Source: SIG440 sp045591035 (GTDB taxonomy: Bacteria; Bacillota; Clostridia; Monoglobales; Monoglobaceae). Taken from it: 64,000 bases of DNA. The notes under the pieces were generated by a model. It made no database searches and was not told the DNA's origin. It saw only the letters and a program-made list of their open reading frames with translations. The position numbers and the translations under genes are program-made. Positions within the stretch are counted from its first letter, which is position 1. Every line of letters begins with the position of its first letter. The stretch lies in the NCBI GenBank assembly GCA_045591035.1, contig JAZNSG010000048.1, positions 1 to 64,000 of the forward strand, given 5' to 3'. Shown here piece after piece: positions 26,701 to 36,600 of the stretch.

Positions 26701-28134
26701 TTACAATGATGCCACGGGATGTGGGTTTTCGTTTTCAAAGATATTTGCAGCTCCAATAAGCTTTGCATCGTCAAAGCGTTTAGCCGAAAGTGAGAAACCG
26801 ATTGGCATACCCTTTGAATTTGTTCCGCAGGGAACTGATATTGCAGGAATACCGGCAATATTTGCGGTAACAGTGCAAATATCTGCAAGATACATTTTTA
26901 CGGGGTCATCAATATTGGCGTCTGCTTTGTATGCAACTGTAGGTGCTGTTGGAGTCAGCATAAGGTCACATTCAGCAAAAATTTCATCATGCTCAAGGCG
27001 ACACTGTTGACGAACTGCAAGGGCTTTTTTGTAGTAAGCATCATAATATCCGCTTGAAAGAGCATAGGTGCCAAGAAGGATTCTACGCTTTACCTCAGTG
27101 CCAAAGCCTTCGCTTCGGCTCTTTTTGATAAGTTCGTCATAGCTTTCGGGAGAGTCGGTGCGATAACCATATTTAACACCATCATAGCGGGAGAGGTTTG
27201 AACTTGCCTCGGCACACGCTAAAAGGTAATATGCAGATACTGCATATTTTAAGGTAGGCATCGAAACTTCAACAAGCTCTGCACCAAGAGATTCGTAAAA
27301 CTTTGCCACGTTCATGACAGCAGTCTTAACTTCTTCGTCAATGCCTTCGCCAAAGAACTCTTTTGGAAGACCTATTTTCATACCTGAAACACTTTTGCCT
27401 AAAAGTGAGTTAAAGTCAATGGTATGGCGTCTTGAGGTGCGGTCGTGGACGTCTTGACCTGCAATTGCGTTGAGAATTGTTCCGCAATCCTCGGCGCTGT
27501 TTGCCATTGGTCCAATCTGGTCAAGGGAGCTGCCGAAAGCAACAAGCCCGAAACGCGATACCGTGCCGTAGGTGGGTTTTATACCGGTTATTCCACAGAA
27601 AGAAGCAGGTTGACGAATAGAACCGCCCGTATCACTGCCCAGTGCTGCTGCACAAAGACCGCCTGAAACAGCTGCCGCACTGCCGCCTGATGAACCACCC
27701 GGAACATATTCCTTGTTAAAGGGGTTCTTCGGCTTTTCAAGGGCAGAGGTTTGAGATGAGCCGCCCATAGCGAATTCATCCATAGAGGTTTTTCCAAGAA
27801 TGACAATGCCCTGATTCATAAGTTTTTCCATAACTGTTGCATTGTATGGAGGGATGTAGTCAGAAAGCATTTTAGATGAGCAGGTGGTTTTTATTCCCTT
27901 TGTGCAGATATTGTCCTTTATTGCCATAGGGATGCCTGTCAGCGGCATAATTTCACCTTTTGCAATCCTTTCATCGGCAAGTTTTGCCATATTGATAGCT
28001 TCGTCCTCGCATACGGTGTTGTATGCACCAAGGTCTTGGGAAGCTTTTATCTTTTTTAAATATTCGTTTGTCAACTCAACAGAAGAAATAGCTTTTTCGT
28101 CGAGTTTTTTTCTAAGTTCTGAAATAGTAGCCAT
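26701..28134 (-). CDS. gatA: Asp/Glu-tRNA amidotransferase subunit A
   Basis: 477-aa amidase subunit that frees ammonia from glutamine for GatB. The Ser-cis-Ser-Lys triad is in AIKDNICTKG (lysine) and in VPGGSSGGSAAAVSGGL and SDTGGSIRQPA (serines). The chosen ATG at 28134 gives the standard start MATISELRKKL and follows AAGGAGATT. An upstream in-frame extension has no ribosome site. It lies 13 nt after gatC and 15 nt before gatB. Confidence 0.97.
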   Translation of the reverse strand: MATISELRKKLDEKAISSVELTNEYLKKIKASQDLGAYNTVCEDEAINMAKLADERIAKGEIMPLTGIPMAIKDNICTKGIKTTCSSKMLSDYIPPYNATVMEKLMNQGIVILGKTSMDEFAMGGSSQTSALEKPKNPFNKEYVPGGSSGGSAAAVSGGLCAAALGSDTGGSIRQPASFCGITGIKPTYGTVSRFGLVAFGSSLDQIGPMANSAEDCGTILNAIAGQDVHDRTSRRHTIDFNSLLGKSVSGMKIGLPKEFFGEGIDEEVKTAVMNVAKFYESLGAELVEVSMPTLKYAVSAYYLLACAEASSNLSRYDGVKYGYRTDSPESYDELIKKSRSEGFGTEVKRRILLGTYALSSGYYDAYYKKALAVRQQCRLEHDEIFAECDLMLTPTAPTVAYKADANIDDPVKMYLADICTVTANIAGIPAISVPCGTNSKGMPIGFSLSAKRFDDAKLIGAANIFENENPHPVASL

Positions 28135-28147
28135 AGTAATCTCCTTT

Positions 28148-28432
28148 TTAGTCCACAATCTTCGGTACAACAAATTGGTTTTCGATAACCTGAGGACCAT
28201 TATTAACTATTCCGCTCATATTGTCAAAGGTTTCAATTTTGTCCTCACGAAGCTCGGAAAACGGTACTGCATTTGACATATCAATTGGATTGTATTCAAA
28301 AGCAGAGTCACCAATGGTATCCATAAGCCCGATAATATCTGTCATTTCTTTTCCGTATTCTTTCAATTCTTCATCGCTGAGATGAAGCTTTGAAAGCTCA
28401 CACAAAAGTTTTAACTCGTCGGCTGTAATCAT
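28148..28432 (-). CDS. gatC: Asp/Glu-tRNA amidotransferase subunit C
   Basis: Small 94-aa subunit that stabilises GatA-GatB. It matches the family in length and in the segments LCELSKLHLSDEEL and a C-terminal LREDKIETFD-like stretch. The start at 28432 has AAAGGAG eight bases upstream. It heads the gatCAB operon behind a minus-strand promoter. Confidence 0.93.
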   Translation of the reverse strand: MITADELKLLCELSKLHLSDEELKEYGKEMTDIIGLMDTIGDSAFEYNPIDMSNAVPFSELREDKIETFDNMSGIVNNGPQVIENQFVVPKIVD

Positions 28433-28473
28433 TCTGCATTGCTCCTTTTGATTGAAATTATACACATAAAATT

Positions 28474-28502
28474 ATCATAACATTTTTGACAGAATTTTGC
28501 AA
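28474..28502 (-). promoter_or_regulatory. Sigma-A promoter of gatCAB
   Basis: On the minus strand, TTGCAA at 28497-28502, a 17-bp spacer and TATGAT at 28474-28479. Confidence 0.55.
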
Positions 28503-28614
28503 CCGCAAATTTACAAAAACAAAGGCTAAAACACAAAATCTTTTTGAAATTTCATAGAAAACATTTAATTTTCTTAAAAAAAATACAATATATGAATATT
28601 TTTTCAAAAAATAC

Positions 28615-28643
28615 TTGATTTAATTTGTATTATTATGTATAAT
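28615..28643 (+). promoter_or_regulatory. Sigma-A promoter of the pot operon
   Basis: TTGATT at 28615-28620, a 17-bp spacer and TATAAT at 28638-28643, with an A/T-rich upstream region resembling an UP element (28550-28612). Confidence 0.7.
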
Positions 28644-28705
28644 AGCAATTGTTTTACAAAGATAAAACAAAAAGTTTTGTATTACTAAATTTTGAGGTGA
28701 AAAAA

Positions 28706-29239
28706 GTGGACATAGGAAAGAAGCTGAAACGCTTGAGAATAAAGAATCAGCTCACCCTTGAGGATGTGGCAAACCGAAGCGAACTTTCAAAGGGCTTTTT
28801 GTCGCAGCTTGAGAACAATAACTGTTCCCCATCGATATCTACCCTTGAGGATATTCTTGAGGTTTTGGGCTCGTCACTTCAGGAATTTTTTGCTGAGAAC
28901 AAAGAAGAAAATATAGTCTTTACCAAGAAAGATTATTTTGAAAACGAACAAGAGGATTACAGGATTTCTTATCTTGTGCCAAACGCTCAGAAAAACACTA
29001 TGGAGCCTATAAAAATAACTATATTCCCGGGTGGCCAATCTCAGGCGGTTGACCCACACGATGGTGAGGATTTTGGGTATATTGTGTCAGGCTCTCTGGA
29101 TTTGGTGTATGGTTCGGAAAAACATCATCTTAAAAAAGGTGATACCTTCTATGTTTATTGTAACGAAAGCTATTATCTGAAAAATAATGGGAAAAGTGAT
29201 TGCGAAATGATTTGGGTTTCTACCCCACCATTTTTTTAA
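28706..29239 (+). CDS. XRE-cupin transcriptional regulator of the pot operon
   Basis: 177-aa regulator. Residues 3-60 form an XRE helix-turn-helix (IGKKLKRLRIKNQLTLEDVA, then SELSKGFLSQLENN). Residues 110-175 form a cupin sensor domain (DPHDGEDFGYIVSGSLDLVY, with the GDTFY motif). This architecture is shared by PuuR-type regulators of polyamine genes. The start is GTG behind GAGGTG; the longer frame reading into the promoter region is not used. It lies 24 nt before potA in the same operon, so it probably senses polyamine or a related ligand and controls its own transcript. Confidence 0.85.
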   Translation: MDIGKKLKRLRIKNQLTLEDVANRSELSKGFLSQLENNNCSPSISTLEDILEVLGSSLQEFFAENKEENIVFTKKDYFENEQEDYRISYLVPNAQKNTMEPIKITIFPGGQSQAVDPHDGEDFGYIVSGSLDLVYGSEKHHLKKGDTFYVYCNESYYLKNNGKSDCEMIWVSTPPFF

Positions 29240-29263
29240 AATATTTTGGATTGGAGCGAAAGA

Positions 29264-30301
29264 ATGAATACTCTGATTGAACTTAAAAATATAACAAAAA
29301 CCTTTGATGACCAACAAATACTCAAAGGGATAAATCTTAAAATCTATGAAAAAGAGTTTTTGACTCTTCTTGGCCCGTCAGGGTGCGGAAAGACAACAAC
29401 TTTGAGAATCATTGCGGGGTTTGATGAATCAGATGGTGGCGAATTGCTTTTTAACGGCATAGAAATTTCGAAGCTACCGCCCTACAAACGCGAAGTTAAT
29501 ACGGTTTTTCAGAAGTATGCTCTGTTTCCTCATCTGAATGTTTTTGAGAATGTTGCTTTTGGGCTAAACATAAAAAAGACAGAAAAGTCGGTTATAAAGC
29601 AAAAAGTCGAAAAAATGCTTGACTTGGTGGGGCTTTCCGGGTACGAAAAACGTGATGTGACGTCTCTTTCGGGTGGTCAGCAACAACGTGTTGCCATCGC
29701 ACGTGCGTTGGTAAATGAGCCCAAGGTTTTGCTTCTTGACGAACCTTTGGGAGCTTTGGATGCAAAGCTTAGAAAAGAGATGCAGTCAGAACTTAAAAAA
29801 ATCCAGAAAGAGGTGGGAATTACATTTATTTATGTAACCCACGACCAGGAAGAGGCTCTTTCTATGTCCGATACTGTCGTTGTTATGAATGATGGATATA
29901 TTCAGCAAATCGGAACACCTACAGATGTGTATAACGAACCTGAGAATAGATTTGTTGCAAGGTTTATTGGTGAGTCAAACATTATTGAGGGGATAATGAT
30001 TCGGGACTGTCTTGTGGCCTTTGATGACTTTGAATTTGAGTGCGTTGACAAGGGTTTTAAAGAAAACGAAGAAATAGAAGTTGTTCTGAGACCTGAAGAT
30101 ATCGACATAGTGGAAACCCAGGGTGCAAAGCTTACGGGAACTGTTGAAAGCGTTGTTTTCAAGGGCGTTCACTATGAGATAATGGTTAAATCGAAATACA
30201 GAAGCTATATGGTACATACCACAGATTTCTTTGATGTAGGTCTTGAGGTAGGGTTATCCTTTGGCCCTGAAGATATTCACGTTATGTGGAAGATGGTATA
30301 A
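29264..30301 (+). CDS. potA: Spermidine/putrescine ABC transporter ATP-binding protein
   Basis: 345-aa ATPase of the polyamine importer. Walker A is LLGPSGCGKTT, the Q loop is TVFQKYALFPHL, the ABC signature is LSGGQQQRVAIARALV, Walker B is VLLLDEPLGALD and the switch histidine is in YVTHDQEEA. The C-terminal 100 residues form a TOBE-type regulatory domain (EVVLRPEDIDIVE). The ATG at 29264 follows GGAG. It works with PotB, PotC and PotD encoded directly downstream. Confidence 0.95.
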   Translation: MNTLIELKNITKTFDDQQILKGINLKIYEKEFLTLLGPSGCGKTTTLRIIAGFDESDGGELLFNGIEISKLPPYKREVNTVFQKYALFPHLNVFENVAFGLNIKKTEKSVIKQKVEKMLDLVGLSGYEKRDVTSLSGGQQQRVAIARALVNEPKVLLLDEPLGALDAKLRKEMQSELKKIQKEVGITFIYVTHDQEEALSMSDTVVVMNDGYIQQIGTPTDVYNEPENRFVARFIGESNIIEGIMIRDCLVAFDDFEFECVDKGFKENEEIEVVLRPEDIDIVETQGAKLTGTVESVVFKGVHYEIMVKSKYRSYMVHTTDFFDVGLEVGLSFGPEDIHVMWKMV

Positions 30302-30336
30302 AAGTAATTGAAATAGGCATGTAAAGGGGGATTAAA

Positions 30337-31164
30337 GTGAAATATTTTAAGAGTCTGGCGAAACCGTATTTGGCATGGTCGTCACTTTTAATTGTTGTTC
30401 CGCTGTTTATGATGTTTCTCTATGCTTTTACAAACAGTGGCAATTCTCTACTTAATATTCAGTTTACCTTTGAAAACTTTAAAAGATTTGCAGAGCCGGT
30501 CTACCTGAATGTGTTTATCAAATCTATACGGCTTGGACTTATTACAGTCGGCATTTGTCTTTTTCTTGGCTATGCCCTGGCGTACATAATAGCTATGTGT
30601 AAGGAACGCACACAAAGTATTCTTATTTTGCTTGTGACAGTGCCGATGTGGATAAATATGCTGCTTCGCACCTATGCTTGGATAAGTATTCTTTCAGATA
30701 ATGGACTACTTAATGCACTGTTTGTCAGACTTGGATTTGAGCCTATGTCCCTTATGTATACGGATTTTGCAGTTATGGTTGGACAAATTTGCGATTTTCT
30801 GCCGTTTATGATTATTCCTATCCATACCTCTCTCAGCAAAATGGACAAGTCCTTTGTGGAGGCATCCTATGACCTGGGGGCGACACCCATACAAACTTTT
30901 TTCAAAGTTACATTTAAACTATCTCTTCCGGGTGTTTTAAATGGAGTTATTATGGTCTTTTTGCTTTCTATTTCAACCTTTGTAATTCCCAAACTTTTGG
31001 GTGGCGGACAATATGTACTTATGGGCAACCTGATAGAAAACCAGTTTGTTTCGGTGGGAGACTGGAATTTTGGAAGCGCAATTTCTATTGTTTTGGCTGC
31101 AATTATTTTGGTTGCAATACGCCTTATGAAGAAGATAGACCCCGCCGAGACGAGAGATAATTGA
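30337..31164 (+). CDS. potB: Spermidine/putrescine ABC transporter permease
   Basis: 275-aa inner-membrane permease with about six transmembrane segments. The cytoplasmic EAA loop, which docks with PotA, is visible as EASYDLGATPIQTFFKVTFK. The start is GTG behind AAAGGGGG. It pairs with PotC as the transmembrane channel. Confidence 0.92.
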   Translation: MKYFKSLAKPYLAWSSLLIVVPLFMMFLYAFTNSGNSLLNIQFTFENFKRFAEPVYLNVFIKSIRLGLITVGICLFLGYALAYIIAMCKERTQSILILLVTVPMWINMLLRTYAWISILSDNGLLNALFVRLGFEPMSLMYTDFAVMVGQICDFLPFMIIPIHTSLSKMDKSFVEASYDLGATPIQTFFKVTFKLSLPGVLNGVIMVFLLSISTFVIPKLLGGGQYVLMGNLIENQFVSVGDWNFGSAISIVLAAIILVAIRLMKKIDPAETRDN

Positions 31165-31187
31165 TTTTTCGAAAAGGAGGCTTTCTG

Positions 31188-31991
31188 TTGAAGAAACTGG
31201 CAAAACTGTCAATGGGTTTGTATGTTTTTTTATGCTTTGCATTTTTTTACACACCTATTTTTGTTACTATGATTTTTTCCTTTAATTCGTCAAAATCTTT
31301 GACGAAGTTTGACGGCTTTTCTACGAGATGGTACATTGAACTGCTTAATAATTCGGAGATTATGTCGGCGGTTTGGGTTTCGATTAGTATAGCTGTTCTT
31401 GCAACGATTGTCTCAACAATTTTGGGGACCATCACAGCCATCGGTTTGACAAGAAATCGCAAGTTGATTAAGGAATGGCTGCTTAATGTGAACAATATTC
31501 CGATAATGAATCCTGAAATTGTTACGGCAATTGGACTTATGCTTCTTTTTACGGTAATGAAGTTTGAAAAGGGATACATGACTATGCTCATAGCTCACAT
31601 AACATTTTGTACTCCTTACGTTATAACAAGTGTTTACCCGAAGGTTCGCGAACTTGACAACAATATAGCCAACGCAGCCATGGACCTTGGGGCGACACCT
31701 TTCCAAGCTTTAACAAAGGTTATTATTCCCATGATTAAACCGGGAATATTTGCAGGAGTTTTACTTGCATTCACTATGTCATTTGACGATTTTGTGATTT
31801 CATATTTTGTCAGCGGAAATGGTGTGATGAACATTTCAATGATTGTTTACAATATGACAAAACGAACCAATCCTACAATAAATGCATTATCAACTATAGT
31901 AATACTGGTAATATTTTTTGCGGTGGCTATAGTGAATCTGATTCCGAAACTAAAAAGAAAGAAGGTAATACAAAATGAAAAAAATCTTTAG
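31188..31991 (+). CDS. potC: Spermidine/putrescine ABC transporter permease
   Basis: 267-aa second permease of the importer, about six membrane segments, with the EAA loop NAAMDLGATPFQALTKVIIP. The start is taken as TTG at 31188 because AAAAGGAGG ends seven bases before it. The frame opens earlier, but without a ribosome site. Its end overlaps potD by 17 nt, a sign of translational coupling. Confidence 0.92.
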   Translation: MKKLAKLSMGLYVFLCFAFFYTPIFVTMIFSFNSSKSLTKFDGFSTRWYIELLNNSEIMSAVWVSISIAVLATIVSTILGTITAIGLTRNRKLIKEWLLNVNNIPIMNPEIVTAIGLMLLFTVMKFEKGYMTMLIAHITFCTPYVITSVYPKVRELDNNIANAAMDLGATPFQALTKVIIPMIKPGIFAGVLLAFTMSFDDFVISYFVSGNGVMNISMIVYNMTKRTNPTINALSTIVILVIFFAVAIVNLIPKLKRKKVIQNEKNL

Positions 31992-33015
31992 TCTTGTAAT
32001 GTGCGCTGTTCTTTGCCTGAGTCTTGTCGGGTGCGGCGAAAAGAAAGAAGTTCTTAAAGTTTATAACGCAGGGGAATACATAGATACGGCACTGCTTGGT
32101 GCGTTTGAGAAAGAAACCGGATGTCGCGTGGTTTATGAAACCTTTGATTCAAACGAATCTATGTATACAAAAGTTATGAGCGGTGAAGAATACGATGTGA
32201 TTATTCCATCGGATTATATGATAGAAAGATTGGCGAAAGAGGATTATCTTCAGGAAATAGACAAGACAAAAATCACCAATTTTGATGGCTTGGTAAAGTC
32301 AACCTTAAATCAACCAACTGACCCTGAGAACAAGTATTCAGTTCCTTATTTTTGGGGTTCTGTGGGTATTCTTTATGATAAGACGGTGGTTGATGAGGCT
32401 GACCTAAAACAGGGCTGGGAGCTCCTCCGAAACCCAAAATATAAAGGGAAACTTTATATGTATGATTCTGAGCGTGATTCATTTATGATTGCCTTGAAGG
32501 CTCTCGGGTACTCCCTTAATACAGATAATAAGGCTGAGCTTGATGAAGCCTATAATTGGCTCGTGGAACAGAGTAATACAATGGAGCCTATCTATGTTGG
32601 AGACGATGTTATAGACAATATGATTTCAGGGAACAAGGCTATTGCCATTGTGTATTCCGGAGATGCTGCATATATTATGTCCGAGAACCCAAATCTCAGA
32701 TACTATGAGCCGAGTGAGGGCACAAATGTCTGGGTTGATGGTATGGTAATAACCAAGTCCTGCAAAAATACAGATTTAGCACACAAGTTTATTGACTTTA
32801 TGATAAGACCTGAAAACGCTGTTAAAAATTCAGAAATGGTTGGTTATTCATCTTCGGTTCAAAGTGTGTTTGAGGAACTTAGCAAAACAGTGTATGCAGA
32901 AATTTCATCTTATGTTTCAAGACAGAATTACGAAAAAGATGAATACTTTAGCTATCAGGAGCCGGACATAAAGAAATACTGTGCAGAGCTTTGGACAAAG
33001 GTGAAATCACAGTAA
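31975..33015 (+). CDS. potD: Spermidine/putrescine-binding lipoprotein
   Basis: 346-aa solute-binding lipoprotein that captures polyamine outside the membrane. The signal peptide ends in the lipobox LVGC (Cys20). The mature part starts with a lysine-rich linker and reads LKVYNAGEYIDTALLGAFEK, typical of PotD/PotF. Further family segments are VIIPSDYMIERLAKEDYLQ and VPYFWGSVGILYD. It is the last transporter gene; pth follows 33 nt later without a visible terminator. Confidence 0.95.
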   Translation: MKKIFSLVMCAVLCLSLVGCGEKKEVLKVYNAGEYIDTALLGAFEKETGCRVVYETFDSNESMYTKVMSGEEYDVIIPSDYMIERLAKEDYLQEIDKTKITNFDGLVKSTLNQPTDPENKYSVPYFWGSVGILYDKTVVDEADLKQGWELLRNPKYKGKLYMYDSERDSFMIALKALGYSLNTDNKAELDEAYNWLVEQSNTMEPIYVGDDVIDNMISGNKAIAIVYSGDAAYIMSENPNLRYYEPSEGTNVWVDGMVITKSCKNTDLAHKFIDFMIRPENAVKNSEMVGYSSSVQSVFEELSKTVYAEISSYVSRQNYEKDEYFSYQEPDIKKYCAELWTKVKSQ

Positions 33016-33048
33016 TTTTCAGTATATGCAGAAAAGAGAGCGTTTAGT

Positions 33049-33609
33049 ATGTATATAATAGCAGGTCTCGGCAATCCGGGACGAAAATATGTAAATACCA
33101 GGCACAATATGGGTTTTGATGCTCTGGATGCAGTCGCAGCAAAATACGGAATTGACATAAAAAAAGCAAAGTTTAATGGGCTGTATGGAGAAGGAAACAT
33201 CGAGGGCGAGAGAGTTGTCCTTGTGAAGCCCCAGACTTTTATGAATCTCAGCGGAGAAAGCATAAGGGAGTTTCGTGATTGGTATAAAGTTGATAATGAA
33301 AAAATAATAATAATATACGACGATGTATCACTTCCGGTGGGTAAAATGCGAATAAGACCAAAGGGAAGTGCGGGCGGACACAATGGGATGAAGAACATAA
33401 TATATCAGCTTTCTACCGATATTTTCCCAAGAATAAAGCTGGGCGTGGGCAGCCCGGATAATCCTGATTATGATTTGGCGGATTATGTTTTAGGGAAGTT
33501 TACAAAAACAGAGATAAAGGAACTGGTGCCCATTGCGGTTAAGACTGCGGAGGCAGTTGGTGAAATAATAAAAAACGGCGTTGAAAAGGCTATGTCGAAG
33601 TTTAATTAG
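33049..33609 (+). CDS. pth: Peptidyl-tRNA hydrolase
   Basis: 186-aa enzyme that recycles peptidyl-tRNA released by stalled ribosomes. It has GLGNPGRKYVNTRHNMGFD with the catalytic histidine, PQTFMNLSGESI, and the lid region GSAGGHNGMKNI. The length is standard. It lies upstream of mfd, a common Firmicute order (pth-mfd). Only weak ribosome-site sequence (AGAGAG) precedes the ATG. Confidence 0.96.
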   Translation: MYIIAGLGNPGRKYVNTRHNMGFDALDAVAAKYGIDIKKAKFNGLYGEGNIEGERVVLVKPQTFMNLSGESIREFRDWYKVDNEKIIIIYDDVSLPVGKMRIRPKGSAGGHNGMKNIIYQLSTDIFPRIKLGVGSPDNPDYDLADYVLGKFTKTEIKELVPIAVKTAEAVGEIIKNGVEKAMSKFN

Positions 33610-33620
33610 AGGTCTTTGGT

Positions 33621-36600
33621 ATGGACGGTTTTTTGAAAATTTTAGACAGCTTGGCGGATTTTGAAGAAATAACACAGGGTCTGAAAAAGGGACAGTCTCC
33701 TATCAGTGTGATGGGGGTTTCTGATTCAGTCAGGGCACATCTGTGCTTTTGTGTAGCCAATGCTCTTAAAAAGAACGCTCTTGTGGTGACATCGAATGAG
33801 ATGCAGGCAAGGGCTGTTTTTGATGATATAAAGTTCTTTTTTGGAGGGAATGTTCTCTTGTTCCCGGGCAGAGACTTGCTTTTTTATGATATTGAAGCAT
33901 CAGCAAACGACATAAAGAAAAAAAGACTTGATGTTCTTGATAAACTGGCCTTTGGTGATGAAAATTTTGCAGTTGTGACTACTGTTTCAGCTTTGCTCAG
34001 TGCAACGGTACCCAAAGAAGTGTATAAGTCTAAAAGTCTTTGTCTTAAGGTAGGGGATGAAATCGAACTTGATGACCTTTGCCATATTATGGTGGATTTT
34101 GGGTATAAGCGAGAAGAAATGGTAGAAGGCCCGGGACAATTCAGTGTCAGAGGCGGAATTTTTGATTTCTTTCCGTACTGGAGCGATATGCCTTATCGTA
34201 TTGAGTTCTTTGATATAATGGTTGATTCGGTAAGAAGATTTTATGTTGAGACCCAGAGAACGGAGGGTGAGTCCGTTGAGGTGGCTCGGATTACTCCTGC
34301 TGATGAAATTATAGCAGACGAAAACTGTCGCAGAGAGGCAGTTTCAAGTCTTACGAAGAAGCTTGTTGCGGCTGAAAAGAAGAAAGAAAAGACATCTGAA
34401 ATTGAAAAGCTGATTTCTATATTAAAAAGGGACATTGAGCGACTTGGTGAGGGAACGCCGTTTCCTTCCAGGGATAAATATATTCCTGAAATATATGGTG
34501 ATAAGATACCCACACTTATCGATTATTGTGAGGATTATATTACATTTTTGGATGACCCTGCGGGGATTTTTGATGCATATAAGAACGAAATGCAAAGAAC
34601 TGCAGAAAGCTTGAAGGACCATCTGGAACGGGGGGTAATACCTTCGGGGAAAATGAAGTATTTCTTGGATTACAGTGAGGGAATGGAAAGACTTCAGGGA
34701 AGTATAGTGGGTATGTGCCCATTGTCCCATTCCACGACGGGACTAAAACCAAAAAAATTGGTCAGCTTCACTGCCAAAAGTCTGAATGGCTATGGCGGAA
34801 AAATGGAGTTTTTTTATGATGCACTGAAATTCTATAAGAGCAACAAGTACAGAATAATCATATTGGCAGGTTCAGAGCGTCGGGCAGACAATTTGTTCGC
34901 ACAGCTACAAGACGAAGAAATTTCGTGTATAAGAGTTGAAAGCCTTAAAGAACTCCCGCCTCAGGGGAGTATAACAGTAACCAAAGGTAGTCTGAATCGT
35001 GGCTTTGAATATCCGCTGATAAGAACTGTTATTATAAGTGATAAAGAAATTTTTGGTCAGGAACGCAGACGAAGAAAACGATACAAAGTAGATAAAAAGA
35101 ATAAAATTGACAGCTTCACAGACCTTTCTGTGGGTGATTTTGTTGTACACAAAAGCCATGGAATAGGCCAGTATATGGGAATACAGCGGCTCACTGTTGA
35201 AAATGCCCAAAGAGACTATCTGAAAATAGTATATAAGGGCGGAGATTTTTTATACGTTCCGGCAGACCAGCTTGATATGATTTATAAACATTCCTCTAAT
35301 GAGGGGACGGCAACGAAGTTGAGCCGACTCGGCGGCCAGGATTGGAACAAGGCAAAGCAAAGGGTAAAGGCGTCTTGTGAGGATATGGCAAAGGAACTGG
35401 TGGAGCTTTATGCCCAGAGAGAAGCCATTAAGGGCATCGAGTTTTCTCAGGATACTGAATGGCAGAGGGATTTTGAAACAGCTTTTCCTTATGACGAAAC
35501 AGAGGATCAACTTCGGTGTATAAGAGAAATTAAGCGGGATATGGAAAGACCTCATCCCATGGAGAGGCTTTTGTGCGGCGATGTGGGATATGGAAAAACC
35601 GAAGTTGCTATGCGTGCTGCGTTTAAGGCGGTTATGGATGGATATCAGGTTGCTTATCTTGTGCCTACGACTATCCTTGCAAGTCAGCATTTTAATAACT
35701 TCCGTCAACGGATGAAGGATTATCCCATAAATATCGCAACGCTTTCCCGGTTCTGCACCACAACTCAGCAAAAAAACACCCTTAAACAGCTTAAAGATGG
35801 TGAAGTCGACATTGTTATCGGAACCCACAAGATATTGCAGAAAAATGTGGAATTTAAAAAGCTGGGGCTGCTTATAATTGATGAGGAACAAAGATTTGGC
35901 GTTGCACACAAGGAACGAATAAAAGAGATGCGGAAAGAAATAGATGTGCTCACACTCACCGCTACTCCTATACCCAGGACACTTCATATGTCAATGACGG
36001 GAATAAGGGATATGAGCGTAATTGAGGAACCCCCTCAGGATAGATATCCTGTTGCAACCTATGTGCTTGAATTTGACGAAAATGTTATTCGTGAGGCTAT
36101 CATAAAGGAAATGGCTCGTGGTGGTCAGGTTTATTACCTTCGCAACAGAGTTCAGGGCATAGACAAACTTGCCACATTTATAACAGACCTTGTACCCGAA
36201 GCGAGAGTTGGTGTTGCTCACGGAAAAATGTCAGAACGTGAGCTTGAAAATATCATGCAGGATATGGCTGAGGGTGAGCTTGATGTACTGGTTTGCACTA
36301 CGATAATTGAAACCGGACTTGATATCCCTAATGTTAACACAATCATAATGGAAGACGCAGACCGACTGGGGCTTGCCCAACTTTATCAGCTCCGAGGCAG
36401 AGTGGGAAGGTCAAATCGTCTGGCGTACGCATATTTGACCTATCGCAGGGATAAGGTGCTGAGCGAAGAGGCTCAGAAACGTTTAAGGGCTATTCGTGAT
36501 TTTACGGAATTTGGTTCAGGCTTTAAAATTGCTATGAGAGACCTGGAAATCCGTGGTACAGGAAATGTTATCGGTCCTCAGCAGAGTGGTCATTTAGAGA

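Noticed and set aside
35250..35987. 245-codon minus-strand open frame opposite mfd
   Set aside because: It lies wholly inside the conserved helicase part of mfd; the translation is low-complexity and without family features.
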